DNA from: an uncultured Collinsella sp.
GTDB taxonomy: Bacteria; Actinomycetota; Coriobacteriia; Coriobacteriales; Coriobacteriaceae
Assembly (NCBI GenBank): GCA_902495085.1
Contig: CABUWA010000047.1
Coordinates: forward strand, 1 to 12,539
Length of the DNA stretch: 12,539 nucleotides
Reading direction: 5' to 3'
Numbering within the stretch: position 1 is the first letter of the stretch; every line of letters starts with the position of its first letter. The notes beneath the pieces were generated by a model. The model had not been told where the DNA came from. It saw only the letters and a program-made list of their open reading frames with translations, and made no database searches. Made by a program: the position numbers and the translations under genes. Of this stretch, positions 7,840 to 12,539 are shown one piece after another.

Positions 7840-8094
7840 TCAGCCGTATATGTCGCGCATGTTGACGTCTCCCATCTCAAGCCAGACGGTGCCGCGCACA
7901 ATCCTGTCCATGATCGTCTCGGCGTGAACCCAGCCGCCCAGTCTGGCGTGCCAGTCCTTCGACCTGTACTGCGTGCAGAAGATGGTTGAGGACGAACCGT
8001 AGCGCAGCTCCATGAGCTCGAGCAGCATCGCCCTGAACAGGTCATCGGGCTTGTTCTGCAGTCACTCGTCGATCGCTTTAGCCCCATAAGCCTA
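7840..8094 (-). pseudogene. istB: IS21-family helper ATPase IstB, C-terminal remnant
   Basis: The minus-strand frame reads AKAIDE, a TGA (8062-8064), then LLQNKPDDLFRAMLLELMEL, RYGSSSTIFCTQYRSKDWHA, RLGGWVHAETIMDRIVRG and TVWLEMGDVNMRDIYG, ending at 7840. This is the C-terminal third of IstB, the AAA+ ATPase that helps the IS21 transposase. The DE before the stop matches the end of Walker B; family members have Trp next, so TGG to TGA is the likely nonsense change. The frame also meets TAG at 8092-8094, and no IstB sequence is recognisable further upstream. IstB is about 250 residues, so roughly two thirds, including Walker A, is gone. No matching istA lies upstream on this strand. Confidence 0.82.
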
Positions 8095-8153
8095 GAACAA
8101 CAAGGTGTAGCGAAAGCCAAGGCGCCCCTTATCGCGCGGTCAACCCAAAACTA

Positions 8154-8182
8154 GGCAGGGTCCAGAATTTCTGGACCCTGCC
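8154..8182 (-). terminator. Rho-independent-like terminator downstream of the GNAT operon
   Basis: A perfect 13-bp stem GGCAGGGTCCAGA / TCTGGACCCTGCC surrounds a 3-nt loop (8167-8169). It lies 58 bp past the acetyltransferase stop. On the minus strand it is followed by TAGTTTTGGG, a short T-run a few bases after the stem. The stem is symmetrical enough to act on plus-strand transcripts too, though there is no T-run on that side. A terminal inverted repeat of a lost element is the alternative reading. Confidence 0.6.
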
Positions 8183-8239
8183 CTACATCAACCCGAAATC
8201 AGCGGCCTGCATCTTTCTAGGTTTTGTCATTCGAGGGAA

Positions 8240-8755
8240 CTATCGAAACACCAGATCAAGAGACGACCTCACATCAAACGTTTCGGCAATCCCGGTGCTG
8301 GACGCAAGGGTACCGTTATAGAAAAACTCGCTGGCACCCTCCCGGTAAAGGTTCCGATACTCCGCCATCGCCTCAAACCCAAATTTCTCAAGCAGGGGAG
8401 ATAGGGACGGCATTACCTCCTGGGGAACCGTTATAAGAGGCCTCTCATCATCAAGGAGCTCGATGGAGGCCGCGATCAGCGCAGTCCCTACTCCCCGTCC
8501 GCGGTGGTTGGCGTCCACGCGCAGCGAGCAAATCTTCTTTTCCGCGCCGTCGTCTTTGACGATACAGATGCCGGCCATTCTGTCTCCCGAGATGGCCTTC
8601 AGCACCCATCTGGAGGATCCGATGCCCGGGAGGACCTTCGCACGATACCATCCATCAAACCCCGGATAATACCGCTTGAAGCTGCCGCGGCAAATTGCGC
8701 GTAGCCGCCCTACCTCGGTCTTGCTCTCGACGGAAACGATTTTCAGTCTTTCCAT
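8240..8755 (-). CDS. GNAT-family N-acetyltransferase
   Basis: A 171-residue protein that transfers an acetyl group from acetyl-CoA to an amine on an unknown substrate. The GNAT fold is shown by strand-rich ICSLRVDANHRGRGVGTALI (76-94), with the pyrophosphate-binding loop R-G-R-G-V-G at 85-90, and by the later PLLEKFGFEAM (120-130) typical of motif B. The length suits a single-domain GNAT plus a tail of about 30 residues. ATG 8755 is preceded by GGAGGGG with 5-nt spacing, a strong ribosome site. It is the last gene of the ASCH-membrane-GNAT set, 43 bp after the membrane protein gene, and a terminator follows. ASCH/PUA-like and GNAT proteins are known to occur together or fused, which supports a joint role, but whether the target is RNA, protein or a small molecule cannot be told. 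It could also serve as an antitoxin-like modifier for its neighbours; that is inference. Confidence 0.85.
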   Translation of the reverse strand: MERLKIVSVESKTEVGRLRAICRGSFKRYYPGFDGWYRAKVLPGIGSSRWVLKAISGDRMAGICIVKDDGAEKKICSLRVDANHRGRGVGTALIAASIELLDDERPLITVPQEVMPSLSPLLEKFGFEAMAEYRNLYREGASEFFYNGTLASSTGIAETFDVRSSLDLVFR

Positions 8756-8798
8756 GACGACCCCTCCTCTCTCTCTTCAGATATAGAATACCATTGCG

Positions 8799-9986
8799 TC
8801 AGGACCGAAAACGTCGGCCAAGCGGTTTCCGAACTCTGAACACACCGAACACAACGAGGAGAACGACGCACGCCGCGAGGCTGGCGCCAGCAGCTCCGAT
8901 TGCCCCAAGCCGAGTCAAATCGCAGAGCACGGTCGCAAGTACGTTGGTAAACACGGAAAACGCAGTCAGGAAGAGTAAGTACAGGGCGATCGTACCCCAA
9001 TTGCACACCGAATAGCTCAGCTTGAGGTACATCTTGTAACCGTCCCCCGGCCTGTCGATCTTTTTCCTCCAATGCCATGCCACCACGTCAGAGGCCGAGA
9101 GCCCCTCTGGCAGGTAGCCTCCCCAGACGCTATCCCCTTCCAGCAGACGTTTTTCGTGAAGGTCCTCGAAGGACTCAACGGCAACGCTCGTCCGCGCCAT
9201 GAGGAGGGTGTGCACGATAACGGATTTGAGAGGATAGGCGTCCGGGTCCACGCCGTCGACCTTCTCCCTCATCTCATCGCTCAGCGTCCGGTAGTCGTTG
9301 ATCCTGAGATCGATCGCCTCCTCCCGGCTGAACGCGCTGGTAAACAACCTGTCGCGAGAGTCGTTCCGCTTGGCCAAGCCGCTATTTTGATCGATGTGTA
9401 AGCGAAATCTCACGTAAACCCTGCGGGACTCGCCGCCAACCTCTCTCGCAATATGGGGGAAATCTATATTGATGACGGTTGCCGCGCCGCCGTCGCACTC
9501 TTCGAACTTCAGCGCGTCGCACGACAAAAGGAGAAACGGACCCCTGCTTTCATCGTTCGCAAGATTCACCTCGACATAGCGTGAGGTAAAATCGACTTCG
9601 GAAACGCGGCACCGATCGTTGAATATCGCGCCCAGGGTCTCTTTGTTCAGCTTCGGCATCAAATCAGAAAAGCAGCTCTTATCTATTTTGAAGGGGCAGT
9701 AAAGGGATATTCCCTTGATAGAATCGAGAATCGAAACGTCTCCCTTCAGGTCTTCGGATTTCTCGTCGCCTTGAGCAGTATCGCCCGCTTTCCCGTCGTC
9801 CTGACCATCGGAGCAGGCGGACGATAGCATCAGGCCGAAATCGAATGCCGTTGTACTCGATTTCCCGTGCTCCAGGCTATCCGCAATCCAGAGATTTATG
9901 TTGACCATCGCCTCGATACCCCGGCCGTCGACGCGATCTTCTCCGCCGCCCTCGTTAGGTCGGCACCAAAAAGCGAAGCTATTCAT
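8799..9986 (-). CDS. Unknown protein with cytosolic N-terminal domain and C-terminal two-helix membrane anchor
   Basis: A 395-residue protein (398 from the GTG at 9995). I recognise no family. The first ~325 residues are soluble and mixed in composition, with an acidic/Gly-rich segment (about 62-86), a beta-like middle (about 96-205: YVEVNLAN, FLLLSCDALKF, RRVYVRFRLH) and a helical charged part (about 220-285). Two hydrophobic helices follow at about 333-357 and 363-387, ending in a basic tail VRKPLGRRFRS, which predicts a membrane hairpin with both ends in the cytosol. There is no signal peptide. ATG 9986 overlaps the upstream ASCH gene's stop by 8 bases, with GAGGAAG directly before it. The GTG at 9995 has no ribosome site, so I prefer the ATG. 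Overlap implies translational coupling with the ASCH gene. A soluble domain on a membrane hairpin fits a membrane-targeted effector or a sensor, but nothing in the sequence proves either. Confidence 0.8.
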   Translation of the reverse strand: MNSFAFWCRPNEGGGEDRVDGRGIEAMVNINLWIADSLEHGKSSTTAFDFGLMLSSACSDGQDDGKAGDTAQGDEKSEDLKGDVSILDSIKGISLYCPFKIDKSCFSDLMPKLNKETLGAIFNDRCRVSEVDFTSRYVEVNLANDESRGPFLLLSCDALKFEECDGGAATVINIDFPHIAREVGGESRRVYVRFRLHIDQNSGLAKRNDSRDRLFTSAFSREEAIDLRINDYRTLSDEMREKVDGVDPDAYPLKSVIVHTLLMARTSVAVESFEDLHEKRLLEGDSVWGGYLPEGLSASDVVAWHWRKKIDRPGDGYKMYLKLSYSVCNWGTIALYLLFLTAFSVFTNVLATVLCDLTRLGAIGAAGASLAACVVLLVVFGVFRVRKPLGRRFRS

Positions 9987-10359
9987 CTTCCTCACTCAGA
10001 TAGCAAAACGACTGCGGCGGCCTAACGAGACCCACCTTTTCTATTGGAAATAGATGGTCATACGCAACCGGATGGGATAACAGCAACGCGCCGGCCATCT
10101 CCATGCCGTAGAAATAATTCTCGAACTCGAATTTGGAAATCCCCCCGAACGAAGACGTCTGCCGCCAGAGCTCCCCCTTTTCTAAAAAGGGCATGGCCTC
10201 CACCCCCGCCTCGCCGATGATCCTCGAAACGGGAGATGTTGCGTAGATGACGATACCCGATATCGGTTTTGCCGGCAGCCTTCTCCTGTACTCGCATTTC
10301 TTCTCTCCCGACAGAATGAGTCGTGCGAATCTTGGATGTATGGAAACTAAGGCTTTCAC
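9979..10359 (-). CDS. ASCH-domain (PUA-like fold) protein
   Basis: A 126-residue single-domain protein. MKALVSIHPRFARLILSGEK and KCEYRRRLP (1-29) form the N-terminal strand-helix with the G-E-K-x-x-E-x-R-R block of ASCH/PUA-like proteins. GIVIYATSPVSRIIGEAGVE (35-54) gives the central strands, and RPPQSFCYL (113-121) is the usual C-terminal strand. The ASCH fold binds RNA or modified nucleotides; roles proposed for the family include RNA modification, translation control and regulation, so a specific function is not assigned. GTG 10359 has GGAGGG 7 nt upstream, a strong site. It is the first gene of a three-gene unit. Its stop overlaps the start of the membrane protein gene, and a TATAAT lies about 27 bp upstream of the start codon. 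Small ASCH proteins next to GNAT genes are a known combination; the membrane partner is the unusual part. Confidence 0.82.
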   Translation of the reverse strand: MKALVSIHPRFARLILSGEKKCEYRRRLPAKPISGIVIYATSPVSRIIGEAGVEAMPFLEKGELWRQTSSFGGISKFEFENYFYGMEMAGALLLSHPVAYDHLFPIEKVGLVRPPQSFCYLSEEDE

Positions 10360-10385
10360 TGCGGCACCCTCCCTCTATCGCCTCA

Positions 10386-10391
10386 ATTATA
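10386..10391 (-). promoter_or_regulatory. Candidate promoter (-10 element) for the ASCH-membrane-GNAT operon
   Basis: Minus strand reads CTCTTTATAATTGAGG, a consensus TATAAT. Transcription would start near 10379, leaving a leader of about 20 nt just long enough for the GGAGGG ribosome site of the GTG start at 10359. No good -35 is found at 16-18 bp upstream (the 17-bp position reads CGGCGT), so strength or dependence on an activator is open. Confidence 0.45.
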
Positions 10392-10515
10392 AAGAGTCAG
10401 ATCGACGCACGCCGTTCCACAGCCCTTCCTTTAACGAAGGATAACCGAACACGACGAATCTCCCCACATTGTAAAATGCGTTCGCTAGAATCGGCTCATT
10501 TACCCGTAGAGGGGG

Positions 10516-10614
10516 CTAGCGCCCATGGTCGACCACGCCGATGTAGCCTGCAATCTCCCCAAGCGCGCACATGAGCTCATCGAAGAAGCCGACCACATCG
10601 AATTCAGCTGTCAT
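10516..10614 (-). CDS. Possible 32-aa peptide downstream of the RES gene
   Basis: ATG 10614 lies 7 bases beyond the RES gene's TAA, with TAAGG five bases upstream as a weak ribosome site. The frame encodes MTAEFDVVGFFDELMCALGE then IAGYIGVVDHGR and stops at 10516. It has an acidic amphipathic helix-like start and no family I recognise. Spacing suggests co-translation with the RES gene, so it could be a tiny partner or antitoxin, or the broken start of a lost gene. Protein-like composition and the tight spacing are the only support. Confidence 0.3.
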   Translation of the reverse strand: MTAEFDVVGFFDELMCALGEIAGYIGVVDHGR

Positions 10615-10621
10615 ACCAGCC

Positions 10622-12010
10622 TTATTCGATGGGAACCACGCGCATGGACGCGATGCGGAACAAGCCGTCATCCCAAACCACGTAGTTGCTGTACGTCTTG
10701 CTGCCGTAGTATTTGATTCCGTCGATGCCGGCATGGCGGCAGCATTGGGCGACGAAGTTTGGCACGAGGTACTCCGGCGGGATGACCTGGTCGGTGTTGG
10801 TGAATGGAAACCGAAGGTACTTCAGGAAGTAGTTGGTCCCGCGGCCCACGCCGGAAAGGTCGATGAGGCGGACGTCGCGCCTGCCCTCTATCTCGGCGAC
10901 CTGGGCCTCGTCCCCCGAACCGTGCTTCCCAATCTCCTGCATCGCGCCGTGCTCTGTGTCAGAGAAGTAGTAGTAAGCCTTCTGCGGGCCGTTAAACCTT
11001 CCCGCTTTCACAAGTAGTCGGGGTGCTTTGGCCATGTCGTCCTTAAGGTACGGGGCCGTCCCCGCGGGCTTTAGCCGAGCATGGTAATAGACCGGCCTGT
11101 CGAACGAAATTGCATCCCTCCAGTCACGAACCGTCTCCCAGATAACCCTACCGGCCTTACAATCCATTGCGAAGGCGGGCTCATCCGAGCAGAGCTGCTG
11201 AAGCTCCATCATGTCAACCTCTGTCAGCCCCTCAAGGAAGGACAGGGACGAGGTCAGGACGTTGAACGAGCGAACGTTCGCGGATACCTCGCCGGAATCA
11301 TCGCCGGCCAAATTGCAGGCCCAACTGCAGACCACGAGGTCCGTCACGGGATCCGTCACGGACCTCGTGACGAGCAACCTCTTCCCCCTGATGTCGACCG
11401 AGACATCTTCGCTAACGGAGAGCCGCTCGAGCGAGGCCTTGCTGAGTTCTCTCACGAAGGTCTTGGCACCACGCGGTATCGAGCCGCCATAGCCAAAATC
11501 CCCGAGGGAATCGACAAGCCCGCCGACATTGCCAAGGAGGGCGATGTCGGGACCCCTGACGGTCAGCCCAGAAAGGCTGTTGGCAAGGCTCTCGTAGACG
11601 CCGAAGTAGTCTTTAGACGCAAAGCGGTCCACCATGTCCCGAATGGCGGGCGTCTGGATCGAGACCATACATGCCGCAAGAAGTTCTTGCTGGGCGGAAA
11701 CAACCTTCTCGACCTCGGAGGCTCGATAGGAAGAGAGCCAGCCGCTGGAGTTGATGGAATCGAGGACCGCACGAATGGAGTCGAGGCGGACGTCCGCCGT
11801 AATGGATTTGATGCTGTCGGCAAAAGTTGCGAGGGCCGGTGCCATGCTGGCGCAAACCGCCTCTGACGTCTTATGCATCATCTCGGTATATGCGACGGAC
11901 TCGCTCAGGGCCTTCGCCATGCTAAGCCGCATCGCCTTCGACTCGCGTAGCGCCTCGGAGAGATCCGTGCGGGCGGATGCGGAATCCCCGTCAGTCCTCG
12001 TCTCATCCAC
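10622..12010 (-). CDS. RES-domain protein (NAD+-targeting toxin fold) with long N-terminal extension
   Basis: A 462-residue protein. The C-terminal ~165 residues resemble the RES domain: VYYHARLKP (307-315), KAGRFNGPQKAYYYFS (335-350), DTEHGAMQEI (351-360), a stretch ending PEYLVPNFVAQCCRHAG (412-428), and IDGIKYYGSKTYSNYVVWDD (429-448). The family's Arg-Glu-Ser residues are plausibly R312 or R338, E359 and S437. RES toxins break down NAD+ by phosphorolysis (MbcT) or ADP-ribosylate proteins (ParT). They are usually 150-230 residues with a DNA-binding antitoxin just upstream. Here the first ~290 residues are extra: a charged, Ser/Ala-rich helical start (1-130), a Gly-rich patch (157-182) and a mixed region to 290, with no membrane segment. 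No antitoxin gene is visible. The start is GTG 12010 with GGGGAG 12 nt upstream, a long spacing suggesting low expression. The extension may be a built-in sensor or inhibitor; that is inference. Confidence 0.75.
   Translation of the reverse strand: MDETRTDGDSASARTDLSEALRESKAMRLSMAKALSESVAYTEMMHKTSEAVCASMAPALATFADSIKSITADVRLDSIRAVLDSINSSGWLSSYRASEVEKVVSAQQELLAACMVSIQTPAIRDMVDRFASKDYFGVYESLANSLSGLTVRGPDIALLGNVGGLVDSLGDFGYGGSIPRGAKTFVRELSKASLERLSVSEDVSVDIRGKRLLVTRSVTDPVTDLVVCSWACNLAGDDSGEVSANVRSFNVLTSSLSFLEGLTEVDMMELQQLCSDEPAFAMDCKAGRVIWETVRDWRDAISFDRPVYYHARLKPAGTAPYLKDDMAKAPRLLVKAGRFNGPQKAYYYFSDTEHGAMQEIGKHGSGDEAQVAEIEGRRDVRLIDLSGVGRGTNYFLKYLRFPFTNTDQVIPPEYLVPNFVAQCCRHAGIDGIKYYGSKTYSNYVVWDDGLFRIASMRVVPIE
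11333..11369. repeat. Perfect 12-bp inverted repeat plus overlapping direct repeat inside the RES gene
   Basis: CACGAGGTCCGT (11333-11344) and ACGGACCTCGTG (11358-11369) are exact inverted repeats 13 nt apart. TCCGTCACGG also occurs twice directly (11340-11349, 11353-11362). Together they encode the repetitive VTRSVTDPVTDLV of the RES protein (about residues 214-226). This could be a mRNA hairpin or simply a by-product of the repeated codons. Confidence 0.6.
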
Positions 12011-12110
12011 CGTAGCAATCGACTCCCCTCACCAAATGGCCCGACCTGTTTTCTATCCGAATCGCCATGGCCGCAGCCTGTGTTAGCGGCAACCTGCGAC
12101 TCGCCTCCCA

Positions 12111-12119
12111 ATCATACCA
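12111..12119 (-). promoter_or_regulatory. Weak candidate extended -10 promoter upstream of the RES gene
   Basis: The minus strand reads TGGTATGAT, an extended -10 (TG-n-TATGAT) about 100 bp upstream of GTG 12010. No clear -35 is present, which is tolerated by extended -10 promoters. It lies before the LPXTG remnant region, where no minus-strand gene would need it otherwise. Confidence 0.25.
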
Positions 12120-12153
12120 GCTGCAACCGAGAATATCATTCCTAGACTCCTGA

Positions 12154-12372
12154 GTTGGGCAACAACGATCACGAAGAAGAGGGCGACTTGGATACCTAGA
12201 ACGGTCAAGCAGGGAGGCCGAGGCCGATGCACTGGCCTGCCTCGACTTCCTCTACGACCACCACGTGAGGCTGCCCTCGACAGCATCTGCGGGGCTTGCA
12301 ATTAGCTTGGTGACCGCCGCCGCTCTTGTCGCGGCAGGACTTTACGCTAGGCGCAAGAAAGGCCGCCGTTAG
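12154..12372 (+). pseudogene. C-terminal cell-wall sorting signal of a lost LPXTG-type surface protein
   Basis: The plus-strand frame ending at TAG 12370-12372 reads YDHHVR, LPSTA (12271-12285), a hydrophobic run SAGLAISLVTAAALVAAGLY (12283-12342) and the basic tail RRKKGRR. This is the three-part sortase signal that anchors surface proteins to peptidoglycan in Gram-positive bacteria. LPSTA has Ala instead of Gly at position five, common in high-GC Gram-positives. Upstream the frame continues as SSREAEADALACLDFL and hits TGA at 12151-12153. No start, ribosome site or signal peptide is present, so the body of the protein is lost. The neighbouring frame holds an acidic stretch NNDHEEEGDLDT before its own stop (12197-12199), which may be the true upstream part after a frameshift. 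The stop codon overlaps the terminator stem, so the 3' end is preserved native sequence. It marks the right junction of the accessory region. Confidence 0.7.
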
Positions 12373-12387
12373 AGAACGGCGGCCTTT
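12358..12387. terminator. Bidirectional terminator between the surface-protein remnant and rmlD
   Basis: AAAGGCCGCCGTT (12358-12370) and AACGGCGGCCTTT (12375-12387) form a perfect 13-bp stem with an AGAG loop. It is flanked by A and T runs on each strand, so it can terminate plus-strand transcripts of the old surface-protein gene and minus-strand transcripts of rmlD, whose stop is 23 bp away. Confidence 0.8.
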
Positions 12388-12409
12388 ACCCTCGCAATAT
12401 AAATAGCGA

Positions 12410-12539
12410 CTAGAGCGTCATGAGGTACTCCCCCAGCTCTTCCTCCCAGTCGGGCATGTGAAAGCCGGCAGCCTCAAGCTTGGACAGGTCGAGCGCGGAG
12501 TGGACCGGGCGCGGGGCGACGGGGCCGGCGGCGCCGGCG
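12410..12539 (-). CDS. rfbD: dTDP-4-dehydrorhamnose reductase, C-terminal end (partial at window edge)
   Basis: The minus-strand frame entering at the window edge reads GPVAPRPVHSALDLSKLEAA then GFHMPDWEEELGEYLMTL and stops at TAG 12410-12412. RPxxSxLDxxKLxxxGFxxPxWxxxLxxYL is the standard C-terminus of RmlD/RfbD. That NADPH-dependent reductase makes dTDP-L-rhamnose, the last precursor step for rhamnose-containing cell-surface polysaccharides, in the cytosol. Only the last 42 residues are in view. The protein could be a stand-alone RmlD or the reductase half of a fused RmlC-RmlD, which occurs in some Coriobacteriia and Firmicutes. GC content is very high, unlike the AT-richer Avs-like gene. 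The terminator follows immediately. Together with the ugd remnant it identifies the locus as nucleotide-sugar/polysaccharide synthesis. Confidence 0.78.
   Translation of the reverse strand, partial: AGAAGPVAPRPVHSALDLSKLEAAGFHMPDWEEELGEYLMTL

Noticed and set aside
7737..8120. 127-codon minus-strand frame over the istB remnant
   Set aside because: The IstB protein motifs are in a different minus-strand frame; this one is Ser/Thr/Cys/Arg-rich noise that also runs through the IS end repeats.
9072..9401. 109-codon plus-strand frame
   Set aside because: Antisense to the membrane protein gene, which has the overlapping operon context and the membrane helices.
10571..11017. 148-codon plus-strand frame
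   Set aside because: Antisense to the RES domain region, with no recognisable motifs or ribosome site.
11081..11866. 261-codon plus-strand open frame opposite the RES gene
   Set aside because: It is an antisense shadow of the RES gene in GC-rich DNA; it has no family resemblance, and the minus-strand frame carries the RES motifs.
1..12539. CRISPR arrays, tRNA/rRNA genes, attachment-site direct repeats
   Set aside because: I looked for regularly spaced repeats, tRNA-like cloverleaf ends and matching direct repeats at the island edges and saw none that I could support.

Overview
The window looks like part of a high-GC Gram-positive chromosome, most probably an actinobacterium of the Coriobacteriia (Collinsella/Olsenella-like gut lineages). 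This placement is an inference from the GC-rich flanks, GTG/TTG starts, IS21 remnants of a type I associate with that group, and an LPXTG-like sorting signal. No rRNA or other taxonomic marker is present.

The two edges belong to surface-polysaccharide precursor genes. At the left is the 3' part of a UDP-glucose/nucleotide-sugar dehydrogenase (ugd), broken by 5' truncation and a one-base frameshift. At the right is the 3' end of a dTDP-4-dehydrorhamnose reductase (rmlD/rfbD). Between them lies about 12 kb of accessory DNA in which every intact gene is on the minus strand, while the plus strand carries only debris.

Region by region: 1-340 ugd remnant; 341-733 gene-poor, with one possible 57-aa membrane ORF; 734-1532 remnants of an IS21 istA, an unrecognised ORF and an Abi_2/HEPN abortive-infection gene; 1739-7684 a single 1981-codon gene encoding a Cap4/DUF4297-like nuclease fused to a STAND NTPase and a long helical C-terminal sensor, the architecture of Avs antiviral proteins; 7698-8094 a palindrome, IS21-end repeats and a 3' istB remnant; 8154-8182 a terminator; 8240-10359 a compact operon of ASCH/PUA-like protein, unknown two-TM membrane protein and GNAT acetyltransferase; 10622-12010 a RES-domain protein (NAD+-targeting toxin fold) with a long novel N-terminal half; 12154-12372 the C-terminal sorting signal of a lost LPXTG-type surface protein; 12358-12387 a terminator facing the rmlD 3' end.

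The whole reads as a defence island in a polysaccharide locus: a large Avs-like sensor/nuclease, a RES-type effector candidate, an unexplained three-gene ASCH/membrane/GNAT unit, and the wreckage of an earlier Abi gene and IS21 copies. The best candidates for something undescribed are the ASCH-membrane-GNAT operon and the RES protein without an evident antitoxin. The Avs-like protein is recognisable in plan, but its sensor half cannot be assigned to a known target class here.
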